From: Clostridia bacterium
Lineage (GTDB): Bacteria > Bacillota > Clostridia > Oscillospirales > CAG-272
NCBI GenBank assembly: GCA_017466685.1
Contig: JAFTTS010000121.1
Span: forward strand, 1 to 32,517
Direction: 5' to 3'
DNA length: 32,517 nucleotides
Shown here: piece after piece, positions 24,634 to 32,517 of the stretch
Layout of the letters: every line of letters starts with the position of its first letter
How positions within the stretch are numbered: the first letter of the stretch is position 1
The notes under the pieces: model-generated
What the model saw: only the letters and a program-made list of their open reading frames with translations
Databases searched by the model: none
What the model was told of the DNA's origin: nothing
Translations under genes and position numbers: made by a program

Positions 24634-26094
24634 TTATGTTCTCTCTGCAATCCAACGGTTGAGAATTCCTATGTTATTTTCGGTGTGCTGAGGTCCGAGC
24701 TCCATTAAGCTGAAGTCGGGCAGGAAACCGAGCGATATCAGAATATAAATTATCGGGTCAACAACTCGTATCGGTCTTATTGCATTCGGGTTCTGTATCT
24801 TCTTCTCGCTGTTTTCGCCTTCCTCGATAACGATGTTTCGTCCGAGTGAGGAGAATGACGTGAAATACGTACGCGGGAAGGTGTTTTTAAGGAATGAGAA
24901 CAGGCTCTGGTCGCATTGCATGATGGTCTGCGTACCTCTGTTCTGCTGAGCGAAATAGGTGCCGGTGAACTTTATCGGCGGTTCTGCGGCAACAACGGCA
25001 TTTGAAAGCGGAATTGCAAGGCGTGCCGCATTGTTCATGAGCACATCGCATTTCGACATCATAACAACCGTCGGAGCGGCGATCACACCGTTCTGGAAAA
25101 ACGGCAGAATATATTCGCTTATATTGGACATGAGCGTCTGATGGACGTTTGAGTTACTTTCCTCTCTCTCTCCGTTCGGCAGAGAATTATGAATATACTG
25201 CATATTCATCGGACTTACAAGCACCATAAACGCATCCGCACGGGCAAAAAATTCACCTCTTGCAAGCAGATTTTCACCGTCCTGCGCAACAAGGTCCTCA
25301 CCTCTCATGTCTGCAAGTGCAATGAGACAGCGCTTCATTCTGTCCTGCAAACGGTATGTCATTTCAACAACGAGCGGCTCTGTGAGAACGATCTGAGTCG
25401 TACCGGGAAGCACACCCTGCTCGAAAAGCGTATTGGACTTGTTAACGAAATCCTGATTTGCCTTGTTTGCCGAAAGACAGGTCAGCGAGCTGCGGTACGG
25501 GAGATCACCCTGACTCTGAGCAAGCAGCCAGTTGAGCGCACTCAGATATACGGTCTTTCCCGAAGCACTCGTTCCCATAACGGTAACATTATAGGTCGGC
25601 ATTGATCCCGAACGCGACGGTAATTCACAGTGACAGTGCGGACATATGCGCTTATACGCTTTAACGGTCTTGCCGTCCTTTTCCTTCTGGAAGCTGAGAC
25701 CGGTAAGAAGATCGTTAACATCCGTGATCTTTCCCGCAAAATCGGGAGTTACGTCAACGTGCTGATAGTGACGCTGACATCTGTCAAAGCCCTGCTGCTC
25801 ACAGTATTTTTCAATATCGGAGCAGGTCATATACTGCGAAAATTCGATCGTCGCCTGAAGCTCCTGCATCGGAATATCTTCAGCCGTATCCTCATCGTCA
25901 TCATCCCAGATACTGCCCTTGGTAACCGTCTCGGATTTCATTTCCATAAACGGAGAGGTCATATCGGGAGCTGCAGCCGTTTCCGGGCGGTCTTTGACAA
26001 AAACGTCACCGATAACGTCCTTGGTGTTGAACAAAACGTGTTCGTTATCTGTTACATGAGCGCATCTTATGCACTTTATTGGATAGTAACCCAT
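24634..26094 (-). CDS. Zinc-ribbon P-loop GTPase, DO-GTPase-like
   Basis: This protein has 486 residues. An N-terminal CxxC (C8, C11) and a second pair CPHC (151-154) suggest a split zinc ribbon, separated by an acidic linker (DDDDED, 64-69) and a Cys-rich stretch (C91, C98, C106). The GTPase follows: Walker A GTSASGKT (174-181), DMRG as the DxxG switch (262-265) and SKCD as the NKxD-type base-recognition motif (347-350). This zinc-ribbon plus GTPase arrangement and the GAP1-like neighbour match the double-GTPase (DO-GTPase) group. The ATG at 26094 follows AAAGGA; an in-frame TTG at 26112 is less likely. A hydrophobic stretch near the C-terminus (IIYILISLGFLPDF) may touch the membrane. Confidence 0.75.
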   Translation of the reverse strand: MGYYPIKCIRCAHVTDNEHVLFNTKDVIGDVFVKDRPETAAAPDMTSPFMEMKSETVTKGSIWDDDDEDTAEDIPMQELQATIEFSQYMTCSDIEKYCEQQGFDRCQRHYQHVDVTPDFAGKITDVNDLLTGLSFQKEKDGKTVKAYKRICPHCHCELPSRSGSMPTYNVTVMGTSASGKTVYLSALNWLLAQSQGDLPYRSSLTCLSANKANQDFVNKSNTLFEQGVLPGTTQIVLTEPLVVEMTYRLQDRMKRCLIALADMRGEDLVAQDGENLLARGEFFARADAFMVLVSPMNMQYIHNSLPNGEREESNSNVHQTLMSNISEYILPFFQNGVIAAPTVVMMSKCDVLMNNAARLAIPLSNAVVAAEPPIKFTGTYFAQQNRGTQTIMQCDQSLFSFLKNTFPRTYFTSFSSLGRNIVIEEGENSEKKIQNPNAIRPIRVVDPIIYILISLGFLPDFSLMELGPQHTENNIGILNRWIAERT

Positions 26095-26108
26095 TGCCTG
26101 TTGTCCTT

Positions 26109-26750
26109 TCAAAATCCAAAAAACTTTTTCTTATAATTTATTGTAAAGTTACCGTTGAACTGCGAGTCATACGGCACCACACTTATATCACAGCTTCGCG
26201 GAATGAGTATCGGACCGTATCCGCTGTGTTTCCCCTGATGAATAGGGCCCGGGAACGGCATTTTCACGATAAGGTCACTTCCGTACTGATACTGATAACC
26301 AAGCACGCCCGCGGCAATTTCGCAGTTGCTTGTAAGTTCAACCGTAACCAGCTTGAAATCGTCCTGTGTTGCGGTATTTGCAGACCAGGTTATCTCTGCA
26401 CGTCCCATCATAACGCTGGTGAGACTGTCAGGATCGGTTCTGCATATTTCAAGCAGATCATTATCCTGTATATCTCTTGTTGAGGGGACAGAGACACCGC
26501 AGAACACCATCTTGTAAACGCCGGAGCGTCCGACGGTTGTTTTCATATTATACATATTTCCGGTGCCTTGCAGAGTACGAAGTTCAAGAACCTTATAGCT
26601 TGAAATATCGATCTGCGCCGATGCACCGCTTCCGATAACAGCTGCGATAACTATATATCCGTCTGTTCCTATAGCCTTTCCATCCCAGGAAAACTGTATA
26701 GTCTGCAGATGGCTGTTCCATGAGCCTTTGAAATCCTTCAGTGCTTTCAT
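26109..26750 (-). CDS. Beta-rich protein of unknown function in the GTPase cluster
   Basis: The 213-residue soluble protein has no signal peptide or membrane helix. It is built of alternating hydrophobic strands (FSWDGKAIGTDGYIVIAAV; YKMVFCGVSVP; DFKLVTVELTS; GSDLIVKMPFPG), consistent with one or two beta-sandwich domains. I recognise no family. The ATG at 26750 overlaps the stop of the upstream gene (ATGA) and follows GGAAGGAG, so synthesis is coupled to the 680-residue protein. That suggests a stoichiometric partner or adaptor. The in-frame upstream start at 26789 would overlap the neighbour by about 40 bases and is less likely. Confidence 0.8.
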   Translation of the reverse strand: MKALKDFKGSWNSHLQTIQFSWDGKAIGTDGYIVIAAVIGSGASAQIDISSYKVLELRTLQGTGNMYNMKTTVGRSGVYKMVFCGVSVPSTRDIQDNDLLEICRTDPDSLTSVMMGRAEITWSANTATQDDFKLVTVELTSNCEIAAGVLGYQYQYGSDLIVKMPFPGPIHQGKHSGYGPILIPRSCDISVVPYDSQFNGNFTINYKKKFFGF

Positions 26751-28789
26751 TGCATTGCTCCTTCCGCTTGCTGTTTGATCTGCTCCCATTCCCAGATATC
26801 AGACGATTTGAACGGTGCAGATATATGGAGCACGTCGATCCGGTCAAAGCCTTCGAGCGAAAACAGCGACGCTCTGAATTTTTTCTGCAGGGTTTCGCAA
26901 AAACGGTTTCTCGGATCGCCTATAATACAAGTCGAATCACTGTTTTCATCGTGCTTCATAAGGCGCAGCGTATAACACCAGCTTTTTTCGACTATACCTG
27001 CAAATTCGTTTGCGCGGCTTTCATTAACAATACATTCCTCGCTGAGACGCTCAAGATACTCAACATTGGAATATCCGCGATCCTTCACAGCCTCGTAACA
27101 AACCTCTAAAATACGACCTATATCAAGACCTGAACGCTCAACTATCATTGAATATATTGCATAATCAAAACGTTTGTTGTGAGTGTTGTACGCATTCGCG
27201 TTCTTTTCGGCCTCATCAACGATCCAGGCATTCTGAACCTCACCGAAATCGGTATTGTGAAGCGTACGGTCAAGGACGAGCACTGTCTCAACGTCACGCA
27301 GAGTTCTGATACGGTTTTCAATGGCATCCTTAGTCATACGAAGCGCATTCTCTGCAGCCGAAATCAGGGATGAGATCTCACTACCGGAAAGGTCACTGCC
27401 AAGCTCCTCAAGAAGGGTTATTCCGCTTTGACGTACGACCTTCTCACAATAATTTCTTGCTTCGAGATAAATTCCCTCGTTAAAATCCCTCAGCTTCGGT
27501 CTGTTTGGCAGAGGATCCTCTATCGGTAAAACACCGAGTGCGTTTTTGTAGCTTTGGAGGAAGATCTGAGAAAGGTTTTTGCTTGCGATCAATTCACGCA
27601 GTGCAAAAAGAGAACCGTTAGCTTCAAAGAACCGTCTTAAAAACTCTTTTTTGGCGTTATCGAGACGTTCTGCTCTTGCCTCTTTTCCCTGCAGAGGCTC
27701 AATGTAATACTTGTTTATAACCTGCTCAAGATCATTCCTGAGATTCGGGCTTTTCATAACAGCATACAATGGGAAAAAGGTTATTTTGTTGTTTAAACGC
27801 GGTAATTTTTTAAGATACGGAGATATTATGTTTCCGATAAATGAATAATCGATTTTGTTTATTGCCTGCCTTGAGGTATCGTCAATGCTTCCGGAAAAAT
27901 AATCTATTGCGCTTCTCATGCGCTCGAGCGTCAGACTGCGGATCGGATTTGTAATAGCGGCATTACGCGCAGTAAAAAACAGTGAACTGTCGCTGACGGA
28001 ATTCGAATCGATCTTGACTATTGAATTTATAGACTGTGCCGCTCCAACGTTCTTGTTTTCAATATTCTGCAGAACGACAGTCATCGCAATGGTTTGCATG
28101 ATATTCTCTTTTGTTACGGTAAATCCGTTGCCGTCCTGGTCACTGAGCACGCAACAGCGGTTTATATATTCGCCGCCCTTATCGGTACGAATAAACTGCT
28201 CCATCAGAGAAAAAGCCGAGTAAATTCTGTTATACTGCGAAACACTTCTGTGTATAACAACAAACGGCTGCCAGGTAGGCTTTTTGCCGAAATGCTTGAC
28301 GAATGCATCAATGGAACCGAGCACGGAAACCACGTCAATATTCTCGCTGTTATCCGCAAAAACTATCGGGCAGAGAAAAATATTGTTGAGGTTCTGAACG
28401 TCAACGTGTTTATCCGCGGCACGGTTAAGCACCTTTTCAAATTCTTCTGCGCATGAATCCGTACCGGTCTGCTCACTTATCTGCATAAATTCACAGGCAT
28501 CGGGGTTACGAAGCAGATCTCTGACCTTTCTCTCGAGGAGATTTTTGGTTTCATCATCAGAGCCGATCAGAAGAAAGAACATGAAAAAACGCACCTTCAT
28601 ACGGTTGAAATTCGCGTGTTCATTTTCTTTTTCGATATGGTCCTCGATCTGTTTAAGTTTTAATTCAAAATCATCCATTCGGGTGTCTGTCATTTTAATA
28701 CTCATAGCTTTTATAAAAAAGCTTCCTATCTCGCCGTCTGAAGGCGTGGTATCTGTTTTCAGGTGGGTCTTATACGAAAGCAAAGACAT
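26747..28789 (-). CDS. Unknown 680-residue protein between the tubulin-like and GTPase genes
   Basis: This mostly helical protein is predicted to be soluble. An N-terminal charged helix (about 38-60) may be a coiled coil. A more alpha/beta-looking part follows (about 130-260: FLCPIVFADN, WQPFVVIHRS, CCVLSDQDG), then a long helical region rich in Leu, Arg and Glu. There is no Walker motif, metal motif or signal peptide, and I do not recognise the family. Its strongest clue is location: directly downstream of the tubulin-like gene and translationally coupled to the next gene, so a filament regulator or adaptor is the inference. The ATG at 28789 is the first start after an in-frame stop and has a poor ribosome site. 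Later ATGs (28705, 28693) are possible. Confidence 0.8.
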   Translation of the reverse strand: MSLLSYKTHLKTDTTPSDGEIGSFFIKAMSIKMTDTRMDDFELKLKQIEDHIEKENEHANFNRMKVRFFMFFLLIGSDDETKNLLERKVRDLLRNPDACEFMQISEQTGTDSCAEEFEKVLNRAADKHVDVQNLNNIFLCPIVFADNSENIDVVSVLGSIDAFVKHFGKKPTWQPFVVIHRSVSQYNRIYSAFSLMEQFIRTDKGGEYINRCCVLSDQDGNGFTVTKENIMQTIAMTVVLQNIENKNVGAAQSINSIVKIDSNSVSDSSLFFTARNAAITNPIRSLTLERMRSAIDYFSGSIDDTSRQAINKIDYSFIGNIISPYLKKLPRLNNKITFFPLYAVMKSPNLRNDLEQVINKYYIEPLQGKEARAERLDNAKKEFLRRFFEANGSLFALRELIASKNLSQIFLQSYKNALGVLPIEDPLPNRPKLRDFNEGIYLEARNYCEKVVRQSGITLLEELGSDLSGSEISSLISAAENALRMTKDAIENRIRTLRDVETVLVLDRTLHNTDFGEVQNAWIVDEAEKNANAYNTHNKRFDYAIYSMIVERSGLDIGRILEVCYEAVKDRGYSNVEYLERLSEECIVNESRANEFAGIVEKSWCYTLRLMKHDENSDSTCIIGDPRNRFCETLQKKFRASLFSLEGFDRIDVLHISAPFKSSDIWEWEQIKQQAEGAMQ

Positions 28790-28881
28790 GGAAATAAGAA
28801 TATAAACAATTCATTTTCCATGCTTTACTTTTATTATTTCGGAACAGAGGATAAGCTCCCCTGCCCCGAGTTTGGTTATAT

Positions 28882-31800
28882 TTATCTGCCGATGCTTCTG
28901 AGTCTGTCGGAAATGATCTCGTTAGCCTTCTGATAGAAGTCAAGAACCTCAGAAAGTGCACCGCGCTGTTCAACAGGTGTACGGTCAATACGCTCCTGTA
29001 CGCTTGCCATCGAGCTTGCGATTGCGTCCTTCATACCATTTAACAGAGCTGCCTTTTCATCAACCGCAGCAGCATTGAAGCCACCGTCTGCACCGAGAAG
29101 GGACATTCTTGCTCTGTCGAACTGATCCTTGATATTCTGCGAGATTTCGGGAGTGAGAATTGCGCAGAATGCCTTGTACATATCGTAATCCGGATATGTG
29201 GACTGAGTCATCTTATCAAAGATCTGGATAGGTGAATAGTCAAGCTCGGATCTGCGGAACTTAACGCTGAAGCCCTGTTCGTAAATGAGTCCTGCGAACT
29301 TTGCGTTAACATACTGCTCAACATTTGCAAAGCCGACGGAAAGTGCCTCAAACTGGCTGAAGATAGCAACCTGTGCCTCGATCTTCTTGGAAATATCATA
29401 GAAACGCAGTATGTTTTCACGTACGCGCTCAAGAAGATTCTGATCGTTCGAGGAACCGAAGGGATTGAGCTGAATTGCAGTGGAGTCATCGCTCCAGAGG
29501 TTACGACGAAGCAGATCAAGCTGTTCCTTCTTTTCCTGGATAGTTCCGTGGAGCTCGAGATTGCCAAGCTTGGAAGCATCTGCAATATAGAGCATTGCAT
29601 AGGAAGCACCGGGAGTTACACGAATGATACCCTCGTTCACGCACTTATCAAATGCAGCACGGATACGGGCATTATAATTCTTGGAATATGCCTTGGTAAC
29701 ACCGTTGATCGAGTTGTTGTCCCATGTTGCCTCAGGCAGCGGAGACGGAAGCTCCTCTCTCCATTCACGGCGCAGATGAACACCGCGACGGGTTTCCTGA
29801 GAGGTATTCATTGCATATTCATACTTCTCTTCCATAACAGCCATTTCGGGGAATGAGAACAGAGGCATACCTGCCTTTACCTTTACCCACTGAAGCTTAC
29901 TGCGCTCCGAGCTGAACTTCGGACGGTCAGTTCTGGGTCTGTCGGGACGGTTTGCAACCGAGAAGATCTTGGGACAGTCATTCGGAACCGAGATAAGCGA
30001 GAATTCCTGAATAGCAAGGTCACTGCGGTTAACTGCGATATTGAAGAGCGGAACTGCGTCATTGCAGAGCTTATTGAGAGTCTTGCGGATAAACTCGTTG
30101 CTGTCCTCGCCGGGAGTCATTCTGTCCATGAGGAGAGTTTCCATATTCATGGTAAGGGTTTCGCTGAAGTTATTGTTTATGAATGTTGCGATAGAACCGC
30201 CGATATCGGATGCCTCAAGGAGGTCTGTATCGATTTCTTCAAGCTCAAGACCAACCCACTTCTTGAGGTTAGAGCCGAGTGTGTTGAGGAATTCGGAAAG
30301 GCTTGCGTCAACCTTCTTGGAAATAGCCTGAGCGAACTTTCTTTCAAATTCGAGAGGACGAATGAGATAGGAAACCGCATTTTCGGGATGCTGCTGTGCA
30401 TCTGCCTCGTCAACTTTGATCTTATTGACGTTAGCCTGGAAAATATCGGGAAGCAGGCAAAGTGTATCCTTGAGGTTCTTGAATATACGGTCATTGTACT
30501 TCTTGAGTCTTGCAACAAACTCATCAAGAGCATCGATAAGCTCGAAATACATCCAGTAACCGTACTCGTTATTGAGCCATGCACCGAGCGAATCCATATA
30601 TTCCTTAACAGCATTGCTCTTACCGAATACGCCTGCGTTCTGACCTGCCGCCCAGCTCTGCTGCCAGGTGTTGAGGAGAGCACCGGCTCTGCTTGTGCAA
30701 GCGCTCATACGCTCACGGCAATCCTCACGGAAGCCCTCAAGAGTCTTGATGAGGCAAGCATTTGTGTTTGAATAGATAAGTCTCGCCGCATAGCAGGGAC
30801 CGAAGTTAAGATCCTTGATGAGACGGTACATATATGCGCGGAAGGTTCCCTCGCGAACGGATGCGAAATTGGAACGGTTCTTACGCATAACCTGCTGTGC
30901 ATGAATGAGCCACTGGTCTGCACGCTTCTTGGGAGCATTGCTCGGCCAGATATCGCCGTATCCAACCTTTGCATTCTGGAGAGGATTCATCATAACATCC
31001 TTCTGAATGAAGCCGGTCAGATGGTTAGGTGTGAGCTCAAGGTTACGGAGATCCATCTCGAAGGTCTGAGGCTCGGGAGCTTTGTTAAATACCGGAGCAA
31101 GCTTTTCGAAAACGCGTGCTGCAACGAGGGTTGTGATCTCGGTATAAGGAATCTCAAGCTTGTCGGAGCCGATGGAAAGATAGTTGTAATTTGCCGGATA
31201 AGGCTTCTGTGCAGTGGTGATATATCCGGAAATATTATCGTACATTTCCTTGAGAGCGGTGTTACCGTCTGCGCTTACGTTTTCACTTACGATATAAGCA
31301 AAGAGGTTGCTGCCAACAGCGTCCATAGCCTCTGTATAGGAAACGATACGGTGCTGGGAGTCCTGAGCGTTGACAAGGTGACAGAAATCGAACGGTCTGT
31401 CGATCGAGTCAACGACAAAGTTGCTGCTGTATCTCTGAATGAAGTGCTGCTTATGCTCGCCTGCAGACATCCAGTAATCAAGCTCCTTGAGAGAAGCGAA
31501 GCCGTTACGGTAAAGGGATGTAACGTCACCGCCGTTGCCCTTGTTAAGGTCGGGAGTGAAGATGTAACCGTGGATCTGAACGTTAGGAGTCTTCGCCTTT
31601 GCGAGTGTTCTCAGGATGTATGCAACATCAAGGAACGTACCCGAACCTGTACCACCACCGATACCGGTCGTGATAAAGATCTTGAGGCTGTTGCTGTCCG
31701 ATTCACGAAGTACCTTTTCGATAACGGTCGTGAAGCGCTCACAGATATTGTTGATCTTCTGGAAAAGCATGAAACGACCGATCTGACGGATACCGTTAGC

Positions 31801-32217
31801 ACCGTCAAGACCACCGTTAGCGGTAAGATCGCGGTCAAACCACTTCCACTCTTCCTTATCCATATCATGCTCGATAACGGAATTGATAACCTGAGGAAGA
31901 CCGTCAACAGTCAGACGCACACATTCGTCACCGGACTGAGAAAAGCCCGCAACGCCGTATGTTTTCATGAATGTTTCCTGGTCGGTATCGAGTGCAAGGA
32001 ATGCAATATTAACGGGAGATGTACCAAGGATCTGACCGTTATCACTCTTGGGAAGCGGCATACGTGTCTGCACCTCGTTCTTTACGCGAAGCAGAGCGTC
32101 AATACCGGTACCGCCAAGACCTACGAACAGTATGGGATCTTCTGTGGGAGTAACTCTTGTGCCCTCATAGTAGACACCGCCGTTTTGTGTTAAGCTAAGC
32201 TGTTTTTCAAGGCTCAT
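28882..32217 (-). CDS. Large bacterial tubulin-like GTPase
   Basis: This protein has 1111 residues. The N-terminal domain opens with FVGLGGTGIDAL (GLGGTG, 33-38). It has LDTD at 76-79 and the tubulin/FtsZ signature GGGTGSGT at 187-194 (TTGIGGGTGSGTFLDVAY region). These define the prokaryotic tubulin-like group (Tubulin_2), which binds GTP at subunit interfaces and may polymerise. The remaining 700 or so residues are helical, without membrane helices, far longer than FtsZ (about 350-400), and probably carry partner-binding domains. GGAGG precedes the ATG. The upstream gene ends 68 bases before. It is the clearest cytoskeletal element of the cluster; whether it forms filaments is untested. Confidence 0.9.
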   Translation of the reverse strand: MSLEKQLSLTQNGGVYYEGTRVTPTEDPILFVGLGGTGIDALLRVKNEVQTRMPLPKSDNGQILGTSPVNIAFLALDTDQETFMKTYGVAGFSQSGDECVRLTVDGLPQVINSVIEHDMDKEEWKWFDRDLTANGGLDGANGIRQIGRFMLFQKINNICERFTTVIEKVLRESDSNSLKIFITTGIGGGTGSGTFLDVAYILRTLAKAKTPNVQIHGYIFTPDLNKGNGGDVTSLYRNGFASLKELDYWMSAGEHKQHFIQRYSSNFVVDSIDRPFDFCHLVNAQDSQHRIVSYTEAMDAVGSNLFAYIVSENVSADGNTALKEMYDNISGYITTAQKPYPANYNYLSIGSDKLEIPYTEITTLVAARVFEKLAPVFNKAPEPQTFEMDLRNLELTPNHLTGFIQKDVMMNPLQNAKVGYGDIWPSNAPKKRADQWLIHAQQVMRKNRSNFASVREGTFRAYMYRLIKDLNFGPCYAARLIYSNTNACLIKTLEGFREDCRERMSACTSRAGALLNTWQQSWAAGQNAGVFGKSNAVKEYMDSLGAWLNNEYGYWMYFELIDALDEFVARLKKYNDRIFKNLKDTLCLLPDIFQANVNKIKVDEADAQQHPENAVSYLIRPLEFERKFAQAISKKVDASLSEFLNTLGSNLKKWVGLELEEIDTDLLEASDIGGSIATFINNNFSETLTMNMETLLMDRMTPGEDSNEFIRKTLNKLCNDAVPLFNIAVNRSDLAIQEFSLISVPNDCPKIFSVANRPDRPRTDRPKFSSERSKLQWVKVKAGMPLFSFPEMAVMEEKYEYAMNTSQETRRGVHLRREWREELPSPLPEATWDNNSINGVTKAYSKNYNARIRAAFDKCVNEGIIRVTPGASYAMLYIADASKLGNLELHGTIQEKKEQLDLLRRNLWSDDSTAIQLNPFGSSNDQNLLERVRENILRFYDISKKIEAQVAIFSQFEALSVGFANVEQYVNAKFAGLIYEQGFSVKFRRSELDYSPIQIFDKMTQSTYPDYDMYKAFCAILTPEISQNIKDQFDRARMSLLGADGGFNAAAVDEKAALLNGMKDAIASSMASVQERIDRTPVEQRGALSEVLDFYQKANEIISDRLRSIGR

Positions 32218-32285
32218 TGTTAATTTCCTCCAAAATTATGAAATGTTGTTTTTTATGTTGAAAATACTGTTATGATCCGGTTTGC

Positions 32286-32517
32286 TCAGAAGCTGCCGAA
32301 GCCGCCGCCCGAGCTGCCGTTGTTTCCGAAGCCGCTGTTGTTGTTACCGCCACCGAAGCCTCCAAAGCCGCTGTTATCGTTACCGCCGCCGAAGCCTCCG
32401 AAGCCGCCGTTATCGTTACCGCCGCCGAAGCTACCGAAGCCGCCATTGTCGTTACCGCCGCCGAAACCTCCGAAGCCGCCGTTATCGTTACCGCCGCCGA
32501 AGCCTCCGAAGCCGCCG
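32286..32517 (-). CDS. C-terminal part of a Gly/Phe/Asn-repeat protein, cut by window edge
   Basis: The minus-strand frame is open from the window end to a TGA at 32286-32288, giving 76 residues. It consists of a 12-residue repeat, GGFGGFGGGNDN, present five times with small changes (Ser for Gly, Asn for Asp), then a Gly/Ser/Asn tail ending GGGFGSF. Third-position changes between units keep the peptide nearly constant, which supports real coding. This is a low-complexity, FG-like sequence of the kind that self-associates. The N-terminal part, which would show what it is attached to, lies outside the window. It directly precedes the tubulin-like gene in the same direction. Confidence 0.75.
   Translation of the reverse strand, partial: GGFGGFGGGNDNGGFGGFGGGNDNGGFGSFGGGNDNGGFGGFGGGNDNSGFGGFGGGNNNSGFGNNGSSGGGFGSF
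32337..32516. repeat. 36-base tandem repeat, five units, continuing past the window
   Basis: Units begin at 32337, 32373, 32409, 32445 and 32481. Each is 36 bases, with only a few substitutions, mostly synonymous in the minus-strand frame. It encodes the dodecapeptide repeat of the protein above. Copy number could vary by slippage without breaking the frame. Confidence 0.95.

Noticed and set aside
30901..32193. 430-codon open frame on the plus strand, antisense to the tubulin-like gene
   Set aside because: The minus-strand frame has tubulin GTP-binding motifs and a good ribosome site. The plus-strand product is low-complexity with no family signature, a by-product of codon bias.
32337..32516. 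Regular 36-base repeats considered as a CRISPR array
   Set aside because: The units are directly contiguous without unique spacers, and they translate into a uniform peptide repeat.

Overview
The window looks like chromosome from an anaerobic, gut-type Clostridia (Oscillospiraceae/Ruminococcaceae-like; inferred from protein style, AGGAGG-type ribosome sites and short intergenic gaps, not from a database match). Most of it is ordinary metabolism. The last 13 kb is a multi-gene locus of a different kind.

Layout. 1-2816 (+): 3' part of a fumarate reductase/succinate dehydrogenase-type flavoprotein, then an aspartate:alanine-exchanger-family (AAE) transporter, together suggesting fumarate-to-succinate metabolism and dicarboxylate exchange. 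2887-4641 (-): pyruvate kinase with the extra C-terminal phosphohistidine-like domain. 4930-6315 (+): MATE efflux pump, divergent from pyruvate kinase. 6413-8209 (-): four phage genes (baseplate/receptor-binding-like, BspA-type leucine-rich tail protein, a small tail-end protein and a holin) with no other phage genes, so a prophage remnant or domesticated cassette. 8482-9471 (-): alpha/beta hydrolase. 9717-15459 (+): apparent operon of MBL-fold hydrolase, glutamyl-tRNA synthetase, glutaminyl-tRNA synthetase, PH-domain protein and O-acetylhomoserine sulfhydrylase. 15655-18745 (-): serC-serA (serine synthesis) from a consensus promoter, followed by a pnuC-type transporter behind a terminator-like hairpin. 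18956-19150 (+): a 64-residue protein.

19307-32517 (-) is the part to look at. Eight co-directional genes, mostly 10-70 bp apart with one ATGA overlap, end in a strong hairpin at 19195-19242. In transcription order: the end of a protein made of a Gly/Phe/Asn dodecapeptide repeat (cut by the window edge); a large bacterial tubulin-like GTPase (GLGGTG and GGGTGSG motifs); an unrecognised 680-residue protein; an unrecognised beta-rich 213-residue protein; a zinc-ribbon plus P-loop GTPase resembling the double-GTPase (DO-GTPase) group; an 1119-residue protein resembling GTPase-associated protein 1 (GAP1), with two C-terminal membrane helices; a secreted, stalked, membrane-anchored protein; and a membrane VWA-domain protein with an intact metal site, predicted to face outward.

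I infer one apparatus: a tubulin-like polymer and a low-complexity protein in the cytoplasm, a GTPase/GAP switch at the membrane, and two surface-exposed partners. GTPase/GAP1 modules are, as I recall, described computationally in prokaryotic conflict systems. The combination here with a tubulin-like protein, an FG-like repeat protein and a VWA membrane protein is one I do not recognise as characterised. No toxin or nuclease effector is visible in the window.
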